This document shows positions 44,908 through 53,858 of a DNA stretch of 64,000 nucleotides, one piece after another (the first letter of the stretch is position 1; the number at the start of each line of letters is the position of its first letter). Location: NCBI GenBank assembly GCA_045106815.1, contig JBGCFG010000030.1, positions 62,001-126,000 of the forward strand, read 5' to 3'. This stretch comes from JAUIAI01 sp045106815. Its GTDB lineage: Bacteria > Pseudomonadota > Gammaproteobacteria > Burkholderiales > Burkholderiaceae_E. The notes under the pieces are model-generated. The model was not told the origin of the DNA, ran no database searches, and saw only the letters and a program-made list of their open reading frames with translations. A program made the position numbers and the translations under genes.

Positions 44908-45809
44908 TCACCGTGCTGGGCTCAATCAATGTTGACCTGATCGGCCAGGTGCCTAGGCTGCCCGCACCCGGCGAAACTGTTCTGGGCAATCATTTCATGG
45001 CGGCGCCCGGCGGCAAAGGCGCCAACCAGGCGCTGGCGGCTGCGCGGGCCGGCGCTGCCGTTCGCATGATTGGTGCCACCGGTGCTGATCCGTACGCCGA
45101 CCAGGCACTCACGCTCCTAAAGCGTGATGGTGTTGACCTAAGTGCTATACATCGCGCGGAGGTTGCCACGGGCACTGCTTTTGTCATCGTTGACGATTAC
45201 GGCGAAAATCAAATTGCCGTCATGTCAGGCGCCAACCTCGCGCTGACAGCAGACATGGTGGGTGATCTGGCTTTCTCGCAAGGCGACGTACTTGTATTGC
45301 AATTGGAAATTCCCCTCGCCACGATGACACCCTGCATTACTCGAGCAAAGCAGTCAGGTTGCATTGTGATGCTTAATCTGGCGCCCTTCACTACCGAGTG
45401 CTTACCTCTGGCCAGGCAGGCCGACATTGTGGTCGTCAACGAAGGCGAGTGCCAGGCATTGGGCGCAGCGCTTGAACTTAAGCTTGGGTCTGCGCCAGGC
45501 TCTGTCCTGGAAGTTGCGACAGGGGCTCAGTCCGCGCTTGGCAATACAGTTGTCCTGACTCTGGGTGCTCAGGGCGCACTCGCTATCACGCCAACTCAAA
45601 CCCTGAATGCGCCAGCTCTAAACATCAATCCAATAGATACAGTTGGCGCGGGCGACACTTTCTGCGGTTACCTCGCCGCGACGCTGTTTGATTCAAAAGG
45701 CAAGCTGACACAGGCAGCGCTGACACAGGCGACCAAAGCGGCATCAATCGCTTGTCTAAAAACTGGCGCGCAAACCGCCATGCCATACCGGGCGGACCTT
45801 AATGACTAA
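44904..45809 (+). CDS. PfkB-family sugar kinase (ribokinase-like)
   Basis: 301 residues. The N-terminal GSINVDL and GGKGANQALAAAR signatures and the C-terminal DTVGAGDTFCGYL with the catalytic Asp are those of ribokinase. It phosphorylates a pentose or related sugar at the 5-hydroxyl. It overlaps the upstream FGGY kinase by four bases and the downstream chaC by eight, indicating coupled translation. Confidence 0.92.
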   Translation: MITVLGSINVDLIGQVPRLPAPGETVLGNHFMAAPGGKGANQALAAARAGAAVRMIGATGADPYADQALTLLKRDGVDLSAIHRAEVATGTAFVIVDDYGENQIAVMSGANLALTADMVGDLAFSQGDVLVLQLEIPLATMTPCITRAKQSGCIVMLNLAPFTTECLPLARQADIVVVNEGECQALGAALELKLGSAPGSVLEVATGAQSALGNTVVLTLGAQGALAITPTQTLNAPALNINPIDTVGAGDTFCGYLAATLFDSKGKLTQAALTQATKAASIACLKTGAQTAMPYRADLND

Positions 45810-46530
45810 GTCAGACGACCCTTACCGCCATCATCCTGAGCTGCGCGACAAGATTGCTGATCCACTCACCTCACGCTTTAGACAAATTGATCTGAGCGTG
45901 GTGGATAAAAAGATGATCGAAGCCGGTATGCCTGCCGACTGGCGAGTGAGCGACGAAGCACGTGAGGCCTCGCGCGCCAAGACACTTTCGCAACACCCAG
46001 CCAATGAAGACCTTTGGCTATTTGGCTACGGCTCGCTCATCTGGGACCCAGGTTTTCACTTTAGTGAAGTAAGAGTAGCAACGCTAGAGGGGTATCAGCG
46101 ACGCTTTTGCCTACGCTCAGAACTCGGCAGAGGCTCACCGGCATCACCCGGTGTCATGGTTGGACTTGATGTGGGTGGCCATTGCCAAAGCCTTGCGTTT
46201 AAGATCCCAGCGTCTCTCGTGCACGAAGAGACTCGTCTTATCTGGAAGCGCGAGATGCTACGCCGCACCTATCAACCTCAATTTGTCACGCTGAGTACTG
46301 CGCATGGCAATGTGCAGGCGCTAACCTTTATTGTTGATCCAGGATGTACGCCTTATATGCCCGACATGCCGATCGAACAAGTCGCGCACTACGTCGCGAC
46401 GGGTGCCGGTATCTATGGCACGAGCTTTGAATATGTCGATAACCTGGTGATTCATCTTGAGGGACTCGGCATCGTTGATCCAGCGGTAACCGAACTCCAC
46501 ACCCGGGCCCGGCAATTGCGAGAGGACTGA
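45802..46530 (+). CDS. chaC: gamma-glutamylcyclotransferase ChaC
   Basis: 242 residues. LWLFGYGSLIWDPGF carries the YGSL substrate-binding motif; HEETRLIWKRE supplies the catalytic Glu region. ChaC degrades glutathione to 5-oxoproline and Cys-Gly. The N-terminal 65 residues are a hydrophilic extension. It overlaps the sugar kinase by eight bases, although a functional link with sugar catabolism is not obvious. Confidence 0.92.
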   Translation: MTKSDDPYRHHPELRDKIADPLTSRFRQIDLSVVDKKMIEAGMPADWRVSDEAREASRAKTLSQHPANEDLWLFGYGSLIWDPGFHFSEVRVATLEGYQRRFCLRSELGRGSPASPGVMVGLDVGGHCQSLAFKIPASLVHEETRLIWKREMLRRTYQPQFVTLSTAHGNVQALTFIVDPGCTPYMPDMPIEQVAHYVATGAGIYGTSFEYVDNLVIHLEGLGIVDPAVTELHTRARQLRED

Positions 46531-46597
46531 GTTGCGGCAGACCTGCGACATATCCGCGGCACAGGTGGGTCGCTTGGGCAGCCATTTCTAAGGTCCG

Positions 46598-46603
46598 TAT
46601 ACT
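46598..46603 (+). promoter_or_regulatory. candidate -10 element of the MFS gene
   Basis: TATACT lies 32 bp upstream of the MFS start, with TTGGGC at 46574-46579 as a weak -35 at 18-bp spacing. Confidence 0.3.
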
Positions 46604-46635
46604 TCGCCGCTTCGTCCAGCTCACAGACCTTCTCA

Positions 46636-47811
46636 ATGCCTATTGCTTTATATGCGTTAGCCATGATCAATTTTGCGATTGGCACGCAAGGGTTTGCTTT
46701 TGCCGGCGTCTTGCCTGAGATGGCCAGCGACTTAGGTGTCAGCGTTGCGCAAGCCGGATGGCTCATCGCCGCGACGTCCATCACCTACGCGATTGGCGCT
46801 CCGATTGCGACTGGACTTGTCGGAAATATTGAACGGCGTCGCATTATCGCGATTGGCCTGGCGGCACTCACGCTGGTGAACCTTGCCTGCGCATTCGCCC
46901 CTTCCCATACTGCCCTGATGGGTCTGCGCATACTTGCAGGTATTGCAACGGCGTTCGCCGGATCACTGACCACCGTAGCGGCCGCATCACTTGTATCGGC
47001 AGACAAACGTGGCAAAGCCTTTGCCATTGTGACGGGCGGTCTGACAATCGCCTTTGTGATCGGTGTCCCCCTGGGCTCGGTGATCGGTGGGGCATTCGAC
47101 TGGCGGGCAACCTTCCTGTTTTCTGCGGCTGTATCAGTCGCCTCGTTGGCTTTGATTCTGGCAATCGTTCCGCGTATCGATCCTGCACCCGGACCGAAGT
47201 TTCGACTTTCAGACATCACAAGCAATCGACCCGTCTTGTACGTACTTGCGCTCACGCTGCTCGGATTCGTTGCGCTGTTCACGGTGGTGGCGTTTGTCGG
47301 GCCGGTGGTGACCCGGATGACAGGCGCAACCGGCGCAGGTGTCGGGGCGATTCAGGTGTTCGTTGGCATCGGTTCTATCGCCGGGCTTGCACTGGGCGGC
47401 TGGTTGGCGGACCGTGGCGACTTCCGAGTTGGTACGTCAGGGGTATTCATCATCATCATTGCAACACTATGCAGCTACTACATCACACTGGGTGTTACCC
47501 CCGGCAGCGTACCTTCGTCACTGGTCGCGTTGCAGACCTTTACCGGCGCTACCGCGTTATTCGCATTGGTTCCTCTGAACCTTACTGAAATTACCCGATG
47601 GGCCGGCACCGCTACGCCAATCGCGCTGGCGGTAAACAGTTCGCTCGTTGCGCTTGGCCAGGGTCTGGGCGCTGTCTGGGGTGGCTGGCTAACGGACAAC
47701 TTTGAGATGGCTATGATGGGCCCGGGTGGCGCGGTTGTGGCGCTTGTCGGACTCGCGATGATTGCGCTTAAACGAAAGCCGGTGCTCAATAAAAATGAGC
47801 GCGTCAGCTAG
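46636..47811 (+). CDS. MFS transporter (DHA1-type)
   Basis: 391 residues, twelve hydrophobic helices. The N-terminus ALAMINFAIGTQGFAFAGVLP and GWLIAATSITYAIGAP fit the DHA1 drug/sugar-efflux branch (AraJ/YdhP-like), with the loop ASLVSADKRGKAFAIV corresponding to motif A/C regions. It is probably an exporter; substrate unknown. It is separated from chaC by 105 bp and converges with an acidic surface protein gene. Confidence 0.9.
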   Translation: MPIALYALAMINFAIGTQGFAFAGVLPEMASDLGVSVAQAGWLIAATSITYAIGAPIATGLVGNIERRRIIAIGLAALTLVNLACAFAPSHTALMGLRILAGIATAFAGSLTTVAAASLVSADKRGKAFAIVTGGLTIAFVIGVPLGSVIGGAFDWRATFLFSAAVSVASLALILAIVPRIDPAPGPKFRLSDITSNRPVLYVLALTLLGFVALFTVVAFVGPVVTRMTGATGAGVGAIQVFVGIGSIAGLALGGWLADRGDFRVGTSGVFIIIIATLCSYYITLGVTPGSVPSSLVALQTFTGATALFALVPLNLTEITRWAGTATPIALAVNSSLVALGQGLGAVWGGWLTDNFEMAMMGPGGAVVALVGLAMIALKRKPVLNKNERVS

Positions 47812-47827
47812 CGACGGTTTACTTGCT

Positions 47828-48859
47828 CTAGACCGTTGGCAGATAAACCATGTCAGGTAGTAGTGAGCTTGACCCTATTGCGTCGCTGGAAGAAACAGCA
47901 TCGTCGCTCTGGCGAATCTGTATATCCAGCGGGATATCAACGCGCGAGTCCGGTACGTCAGCGTTGTTTGGATTGTCGCCGACTAAAACGATATCTAGTT
48001 CAACCAGGTCGTCCAATTCAACGGTAGTGCCGTTTGGACCCTGTCTTTGATCCAGCCGCACTTCGATCTCCACACTATTGTCATCTTCAATGCGGTTCCA
48101 ATCGAATCGTGTATCGCTAAGTTCGACGTACTCCTTACTATCGCCATAATCCCAATAGAGCTTTACTCCATCCAACTCGCCGACCTCTCCGTTAAGTGTA
48201 AGCACAATTTCAAAGCGATTTTCATCGCTGCTGGCCTCACTGGCGCTGACTATCTGATCATCACCTTCCAATGTGACATCAGTGACGTTGTCGCCAGCAA
48301 CACGAATGGCACCAGGTGTGTCGTCAACCTGTTCAATGATCAGATCACCGTCGTCAGTAGCCCCGCCACTATCTTCATTGTCATTGATGGCCGACGCGCC
48401 AACGGCTAGGACCGCCACCGTTCCCAAACCACCCAACAGATACGCGCCCACGCCGGGTGAAGACTCGGTGAGCTCAGCCAATGGTGAAAAATCGGCGAGT
48501 AATGAGCGACCATCAGCAATGGTCTGCAAAGGGAGCGTCGCCGGGTCAACCACCACGGCGGCAGCGCCTGCAGGTGCAATCTCAACCGGGCATTCACCGG
48601 CCTCATCACAAACCGCAAAATACTCCTTGATCGTGAGCGTGGTGCTCGCCTTGGGGCTGTCAATGATCAGGTCATCACCGTCGCGCCATACAGTTGGCGC
48701 CCACTGAGCACCTGCCTGCTCGGCAGGTGTGTCGCCCTCGGCATTGCTGATCCGGTACTTATCTGTTGCCTGCGGAATAAGCTGGTTAGCCCCAGGCTGA
48801 AGTTCAAACGACTCAGTGGATCCGTTGGCCTGGAAAACCTGCAGCACGATTGCATTCAA
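47828..48859 (-). CDS. acidic Bap-prefix-like surface protein (short, no repeats)
   Basis: 343 residues. The N-terminal 85 residues (ending WRDGDDLIIDSPKASTTLTI and KEYF) resemble the prefix domain at the start of Bap/LapF-type giant adhesins, followed by a Gly-rich hydrophobic stretch YLLGGLGTVAVLAVGAS at about 140-156. The remainder is Asp/Glu-rich with a beta-rich domain (about 190-320). Unlike adhesins it has no repeat array, no RTX motifs and no C-terminal secretion region. The family assignment is from pattern only. It may be a remnant or a stand-alone anchor module. Confidence 0.6.
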   Translation of the reverse strand: MNAIVLQVFQANGSTESFELQPGANQLIPQATDKYRISNAEGDTPAEQAGAQWAPTVWRDGDDLIIDSPKASTTLTIKEYFAVCDEAGECPVEIAPAGAAAVVVDPATLPLQTIADGRSLLADFSPLAELTESSPGVGAYLLGGLGTVAVLAVGASAINDNEDSGGATDDGDLIIEQVDDTPGAIRVAGDNVTDVTLEGDDQIVSASEASSDENRFEIVLTLNGEVGELDGVKLYWDYGDSKEYVELSDTRFDWNRIEDDNSVEIEVRLDQRQGPNGTTVELDDLVELDIVLVGDNPNNADVPDSRVDIPLDIQIRQSDDAVSSSDAIGSSSLLPDMVYLPTV

Positions 48860-49000
48860 AACTGATCACTCGGCACGTCATGGGTAAGAACATCATGGTC
48901 AGGGCTGATATCGAGGGTGTCAACAGCGAGAAGCGCATTCGGTTGTGACAACCGCCAAGCTATACACTCATCGCAACAGATAAGACAAACGAGGGACGAA

Positions 49001-50575
49001 ATGACCGCCACCGCTGCCATCCACCGCCAAACCATCGGAGACCTGTTGCGCCGCAGCGCTCGTCGGCTGCCGGAAAAACCAGCCATCATCTGTGGTGATG
49101 TGCACTGGTCTTACGCCGAGTTTGACCGCATTTGCAATCGACTCGCCAACGGGCTGGGCACTCATGGCATTAATGCTGGTGACCGTATTGCCGTGCTGTC
49201 ACGGAACTCCCATGCATTTGCGGCGCTGCGCTATGCACTTGCCAGACTCGGGGCCGTGCTAGTGCCGATTAACTTTATGCTCAACGCGCAGGAGGCGCAC
49301 TACATCCTGAAGCATTCAGGTGCGACCTGCCTGGCCATGGGTGCAGATATGCTCGAACTAGGCCGGGCAGCCGCTAAAGACACAGACATAAGACAAACCA
49401 TCTGGCTACCCGGCGAGGATACTGCCACCAACCCTGCGCCCGAAGGCATGCTGACGTTTGATGACCTGTTAAGCGATGATGCGATGGAACCGACTGCCGA
49501 CATCACGACCGACAGCTTGCTGCAGATTATCTATACAAGCGGCACCGAGTCTTTACCGAAAGGCGCACTGCTAACCCACGGTGCGGTCATGTGGCAATAC
49601 ACGGCATGTCTGGTTGATGCGAGCATTGCTGAGACCGATCTGATGGTGCACGCCCTTCCGCTCTACCATTGTGCACAGCTTGATGCTTTCTTAGGGCCAG
49701 CGGTCGCAGTGGGCGCCAGCAATGTCATCACCGACAAGCCAACGGCAGAGAACATTCTCCAACTCATCAAGCAATTCAGTGCCAACTCATTTTTTGCGCC
49801 GCCATCGATCTGGATTGCGATGATGAGGTCTGAGGCCTTTGAACCTGCCAAACTGGATCATCTCAACAAAGGCTATTACGGCGCTTCGATCATGCCGGTT
49901 GAAGTGCTGAAGGAACTAGCAGGTTATTTACCCAATCTACAGTTGTGGAATCTCTATGGGCAGACTGAGATAGCACCCGTTGCGACAGTCTTAAAACCTC
50001 ATGAGCAAATGAGTCGCGCCGGCTCTGCGGGCCGCGCAAGCCTGAATGTTGAAACGCGAGTTGTTAACGACGACATGGAAGACGTACGCCCTGGCGAAGT
50101 CGGCGAAATTGTGCATCGCTCACCGCAACTGTTAACCGGCTACTACAACGACCCCGAACGAACAGCGGCCGCGTTCAAAGGCGACTGGTTCCATAGCGGC
50201 GACCTCGCGACAATGGATAGTGATGGCTACATTACTGTGGTCGACCGAAAAAAAGACATGATTAAAACTGGTGGCGAAAATGTTGCGAGCCGCGATGTTG
50301 AAGAAGCCATCTACACCTGTGAGGGGGTTTCTGAAGTTGCCGTTATCGGCTTGCCACATGATTACTGGATAGAAGCCGTGACGGCCATTGTGGTCCCTAA
50401 GGCAGGCAACACATTGAGCGAAGAACAAGTCATAGCTCACTGCAAAGAACAACTCGCTGGTTTCAAAGTACCCAAGCAGGTATTTATTGCCGAAAGCCTA
50501 CCAAAGAACCCGAGCGGAAAGATCCTCAAACGCGACTTAAGGTTAAGCTACGGCAAGAAAACCGACCCGGTTTAA
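49001..50575 (+). CDS. fatty-acyl-CoA synthetase / AMP-binding enzyme
   Basis: 524 residues from ATG 49001, with a GAGGGA site. ANL-superfamily motifs: YTSGTESLPKGALLTH (P-loop variant with ES instead of TG), NLYGQTEIAPV, GWFHSGDLA-type segment WFHSGDLATMDSDGYITVVDRKKD, and the C-terminal lysine in PKNPSGKILKRDL. It activates a carboxylic acid to its CoA thioester via an adenylate. The chain length of the substrate is not readable. It is divergent from the Bap-like gene and followed 18 bp later by a hydrolase. Confidence 0.92.
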   Translation: MTATAAIHRQTIGDLLRRSARRLPEKPAIICGDVHWSYAEFDRICNRLANGLGTHGINAGDRIAVLSRNSHAFAALRYALARLGAVLVPINFMLNAQEAHYILKHSGATCLAMGADMLELGRAAAKDTDIRQTIWLPGEDTATNPAPEGMLTFDDLLSDDAMEPTADITTDSLLQIIYTSGTESLPKGALLTHGAVMWQYTACLVDASIAETDLMVHALPLYHCAQLDAFLGPAVAVGASNVITDKPTAENILQLIKQFSANSFFAPPSIWIAMMRSEAFEPAKLDHLNKGYYGASIMPVEVLKELAGYLPNLQLWNLYGQTEIAPVATVLKPHEQMSRAGSAGRASLNVETRVVNDDMEDVRPGEVGEIVHRSPQLLTGYYNDPERTAAAFKGDWFHSGDLATMDSDGYITVVDRKKDMIKTGGENVASRDVEEAIYTCEGVSEVAVIGLPHDYWIEAVTAIVVPKAGNTLSEEQVIAHCKEQLAGFKVPKQVFIAESLPKNPSGKILKRDLRLSYGKKTDPV

Positions 50576-50593
50576 TCTGTGCGATAGACAATC

Positions 50594-51277
50594 ATGAAAA
50601 TTAAGCACCGTCACTGTCTGTTCGTCATCCTCATGGTGCTGTCACTGGCGCACACGGCGTGGTCCGCAGAGTTTGCCCAGATCAACGCCCACACGAGTAT
50701 TGTTACGCCCGAGGGGGAAGGGCCGTTTCCTGTGGTGATGATGATCCCCGGCTGCGGTGGCTTCAGCCCCAGTGGTAGAGTATCCCAACAAAAATGGGCA
50801 GCGATGGGCTTCATGTCGATGCGAATTGATCTCATTGCAGCTAATGAAGTCGCTAATTGCCGAGAGCTATCCACAGACATAGCGATCAAAAACTCGGTAG
50901 ATGCGATCAGGCGATTGAGTCAGCTACCGCGTGTGAAGACAGACGCCATCACCCTTCTGGGAATCTCATGGGGTGGCGCTGTCGCGATGGCTGCCGCAGC
51001 GAAACGATTACCAGTAGCAGCCATTGTGTTGTTGTATCCGGCCTGCCGCTTTACACGCCATTTACCCGCGCAAGCCATTGCGCTACCGACACTTGTGATT
51101 CACGGCGAGGCAGATCTGATCGCGCCACTCAAAGCTTGCCGCACAAAATTCTCAAAGTTTGAGCGGCTGAGGTTGCTGACGTTTGCAGGCGCGCCGCATG
51201 GCTTTTTGGGATGGAATCAGTTTGAGTCAGAAACCCGTCAAGCGAGAAACGAGTACCAGGCGTTCTTTCGACGTTAA
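50594..51277 (+). CDS. exported alpha/beta hydrolase (dienelactone-hydrolase-like)
   Basis: 227 residues. Signal peptide (hydrophobic about 9-20, cleavage after AWSA). The alpha/beta hydrolase fold has nucleophile S125 in LGISWGGA, an Asp in HGEADLIAP, and His in GAPHGF, so it is a serine rather than cysteine version of the dienelactone hydrolase fold. It sits in the periplasm and is probably co-transcribed with the acyl-CoA synthetase 18 bp upstream. Substrate unknown. Confidence 0.85.
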   Translation: MKIKHRHCLFVILMVLSLAHTAWSAEFAQINAHTSIVTPEGEGPFPVVMMIPGCGGFSPSGRVSQQKWAAMGFMSMRIDLIAANEVANCRELSTDIAIKNSVDAIRRLSQLPRVKTDAITLLGISWGGAVAMAAAAKRLPVAAIVLLYPACRFTRHLPAQAIALPTLVIHGEADLIAPLKACRTKFSKFERLRLLTFAGAPHGFLGWNQFESETRQARNEYQAFFRR

Positions 51278-51310
51278 CGCCTGCATCCAAACACGAACGC
51301 CACGCGAACA

Positions 51311-51853
51311 ATGAACGCCACAACACTGACTTCAAAGCCGATTTCCCCGGGCCACTTGCATCTGCTTTGCGGAAAAATGGCCTCCGGAAAATCGACTCTT
51401 GCACAAATTGTCAGTGAACAAGAGTCAGCTATTCGGCTTGAAGAAGACACCTTGTTGGCTGGACTATTTCCGGGTGAAATTAGCGATATTCCCAGCTATG
51501 TGAAGTGCTCTAACCGAATGAAGTCAGCGCTTAGAGTTCACTTTGTTCAACTACTGAAAATAGGGGTTTCAGTCGTACTCGATTTTCCATCGAACACCCG
51601 TGAGCAAAGAAGGTGGCTGCTAGACGTTGCGCTTGAGGCAGGCGCTGACCACACGCTTCACTACCTTGAACGGACCGACTTGCAATGCCTTGCCCAGTTG
51701 AAGAGGCGTCGTGTATTGCAACCGGAGCGCCAGGGCACCGATACGCCTGAATTGTTTCATGCCATCACAAAGTACTTTGAGCCACCAGCCGCAAGTGAGG
51801 GCTTTTCTATCATCATTCATCGCACCGACCCGCCGGGATTGACTCATGAATAA
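51311..51853 (+). CDS. P-loop kinase-like NTPase (AAA_33/zeta-like)
   Basis: 180 residues. Walker A CGKMASGKST is at about 20-29, followed by an EEDTLLA acidic motif and VVLDFPSNTREQR, a Walker-B-like segment, with an Arg-rich lid KRRRVLQPERQ. This is the architecture of small ATP-dependent kinases (APS/gluconate/chloramphenicol phosphotransferase-like). Its target is unknown. It overlaps the following GNAT gene by eight bases, so the two are coupled. Confidence 0.85.
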   Translation: MNATTLTSKPISPGHLHLLCGKMASGKSTLAQIVSEQESAIRLEEDTLLAGLFPGEISDIPSYVKCSNRMKSALRVHFVQLLKIGVSVVLDFPSNTREQRRWLLDVALEAGADHTLHYLERTDLQCLAQLKRRRVLQPERQGTDTPELFHAITKYFEPPAASEGFSIIIHRTDPPGLTHE

Positions 51854-52313
51854 CGACCTAGTGATTCGCCCTGCGACTGAAGCGGATCTACCGAGCGTTG
51901 TTGCGTTGCTCGCCGCCGATGAAATAGGCCAGAGTCGCGAAGATGCCTCAATACCACTAGACACTCGCTATTTGAGCGCCTTCATGGCTATCGAACAAGA
52001 CTGCAACCAATTGCTAGCGGTGGGCGAGGTAAACGACCGCGTAATGGCCTGCCTGCAACTGTCCTTCATTCCTGGTCTTTCCCGGTTTGGATCATGGCGC
52101 GGCCAAATTGAGAGCGTACGCATTTCAAGGGCGTATCGCGGACAAGGCATTGGTCACACGATTTTTCAGTGGGCGATCGACGAATGCCGCCGGCGTAACT
52201 GCAACTTGGTGCAACTGACAACCGATAAGAGTCGACTCGATGCCGCTCGGTTTTATGAGTCACTAGGTTTTGTCGCCAGTCACGTGGGCATGAAACTAAC
52301 GTTTTCCTCGTGA
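51846..52313 (+). CDS. GNAT family N-acetyltransferase
   Basis: 155 residues. The acetyl-CoA-binding motif SRAYRGQGIGHTIFQWAI and the C-terminal LDAARFYESLGFVASHVGMKL segment are diagnostic. It transfers acetyl from CoA to an amine; substrate unknown. It is translationally coupled to the upstream P-loop kinase, a pairing seen among resistance- or metabolite-modifying enzymes. Confidence 0.9.
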   Translation: MNNDLVIRPATEADLPSVVALLAADEIGQSREDASIPLDTRYLSAFMAIEQDCNQLLAVGEVNDRVMACLQLSFIPGLSRFGSWRGQIESVRISRAYRGQGIGHTIFQWAIDECRRRNCNLVQLTTDKSRLDAARFYESLGFVASHVGMKLTFSS

Positions 52314-52353
52314 CTCAAGCTAAGCTCACTTCAGGCATTTTCCGGAGAACAGA

Positions 52354-52929
52354 ATGCGTAAGCTAGCCATACTGGTTTTTCAGACACTTGATGGCGTTAT
52401 GCAGGCACCCAGTTCGCCCGCCGAAGACAATTCAAGCGGGTTCGCCCATGGCGGTTGGGCGGGACCTTACTGGGATGAAGTCATGGGTCAGGTCACACGC
52501 GAAGCAATGGCCGATCCATATGACTTGTTGCTTGGTCGAACAACCTACGACATTTTTGCAGCGAGTATGCGCGACGCTGACAGCAGCAACGCAACCGCGC
52601 AGCGACTCAATCGCGCCCGAAAGTATGTGGTGACCACTCACCCAAGTGGTTTGGACTGGCAAAACACTGTTCACGTGAGTGGTCATATCCCGGCACAGAT
52701 CAGGCAACTGAAAGAGCAAAACGGTCCTTTGTTGCAGGTTCATGGCAGCTGGCAGCTCATTCAATTACTGCTACAGAACCGACTCATAGATGAATTTCGA
52801 CTCTGGACTTTTCCAGTCATCTTAGGGGCGGGCAAGCGCCTGTTTGCTGATGGAAGTAGCCCGCAGCAGCTGACGCTGGTTAAGCAAGAAGCCACCGGTA
52901 ACGGCGTGATCATGACGATACTTCGCTAA
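52354..52929 (+). CDS. dihydrofolate-reductase/RibD C-terminal-like protein
   Basis: 191 residues. MRKLAILVFQTLDGVMQ at the N-terminus, LLGRTTYDIF, and RLWTFPVILGAGKRLF are characteristic of the RibD C-terminal/dihydrofolate reductase-like family found in many small stand-alone proteins. An NADPH-dependent reductase function is typical but the substrate of this subfamily is not established. GGAG site precedes ATG 52354. Confidence 0.88.
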   Translation: MRKLAILVFQTLDGVMQAPSSPAEDNSSGFAHGGWAGPYWDEVMGQVTREAMADPYDLLLGRTTYDIFAASMRDADSSNATAQRLNRARKYVVTTHPSGLDWQNTVHVSGHIPAQIRQLKEQNGPLLQVHGSWQLIQLLLQNRLIDEFRLWTFPVILGAGKRLFADGSSPQQLTLVKQEATGNGVIMTILR

Positions 52930-52982
52930 TCAAGTCATCACTATTGTGACTTCACAGCACGAGAGCGCGATAAAGGCTCCGG

Positions 52983-53309
52983 CTATTGACCCTTGTTCAG
53001 TTCTCGCCTGAGTGCCGCTAACAAGACCGGTACTTTATCCTTCACCCACTGTGGCTCTCGATGGCGAATCATGAGCCACAACAATTCTCTGGCATCCCAA
53101 AAGGTTGCATCCAGCAAGCCAACCTCAGCTGGGTCGCGCTTAAAGTGCCAATGAACGGAATTGGGATACTTGGTGCGGGAATAACCTCCGATATGAGAGA
53201 CGTACAGACCGGCGGACTTCGCAGCCTTGGCAACGGCTGACTTGACTTGCCGAGTCTTGATGCCCGGCGGCAGATCAACGTAATAATCAGTGGACTTCTT
53301 CGTCTTCAT
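52983..53309 (-). CDS. hypothetical protein
   Basis: 108 residues from ATG 53309, with an AAGGAG site eight bases upstream (a GTG at 53318 is embedded in that site). The protein is Lys/Arg rich with GGYSRTKYPNSVHWHFKR in the middle and ARELLWLMIRHREP near the end. I do not recognise a family. It is on the opposite strand to its neighbours. Confidence 0.65.
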   Translation of the reverse strand: MKTKKSTDYYVDLPPGIKTRQVKSAVAKAAKSAGLYVSHIGGYSRTKYPNSVHWHFKRDPAEVGLLDATFWDARELLWLMIRHREPQWVKDKVPVLLAALRRELNKGQ

Positions 53310-53476
53310 CCTGCTCACTCCTTGCTAGTAACACCGGGTCCATTGAACAGATACTTTCGATCTGACGCAAGACCAACAAGTGACAGCGGAACAGCAGGAC
53401 GGGCTAAGCTCTGTTCCTGAGGAGTAGCATCGCGTGATCAGCGCGACCCAATTCACCTGACAAAGGAAACACGCAC

Positions 53477-53851
53477 ATGCCGGTCATCCGTGTAGAAGTC
53501 CCAGAGGGCACCACACCGACGGTGAAACGAAACATTCGGCTGGGGGTCAAGCAAGCCGTCCTAGATACCCTCGCCCCAAAAGAAACCAAGTATGACTACG
53601 TGGCGGTAAGCGAAGTCTTCGCCGATATTGGCGATGGGGTACCACTTGTTACGGTTGACTTGCGGCCTGGCCGCGAAGCGGACCGAAAAAAGGCCTTGGT
53701 AGATGCCATCGCTGCGCTGCTCAAGACTGAACTAAACATCGACCCTAAAGACTTATACGTTCTGTTTAGAGAGAATCCCGCCGAGAATCATTACACGGGC
53801 GGGCAACCATTGCCACCATGGGTTCCCGCCAGTGAGCTTGGTGATAACTGA
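53477..53851 (+). CDS. tautomerase-superfamily protein (4-oxalocrotonate tautomerase-like, long form)
   Basis: 124 residues. The chain begins MPVIRVEVPEG, exposing Pro as residue 1 after Met removal, the catalytic base of the tautomerase superfamily. KRNIRLGVKQAV and LYVLFRENPAENHYTGGQ are conserved-looking. It is longer than the 60-70 residue 4-OT type and may act on a halo- or oxo-acid. An AAGGA site precedes it. It converges with a metallo-beta-lactamase-like gene seven bases away. Confidence 0.82.
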   Translation: MPVIRVEVPEGTTPTVKRNIRLGVKQAVLDTLAPKETKYDYVAVSEVFADIGDGVPLVTVDLRPGREADRKKALVDAIAALLKTELNIDPKDLYVLFRENPAENHYTGGQPLPPWVPASELGDN

Positions 53852-53858
53852 TTAGGCA

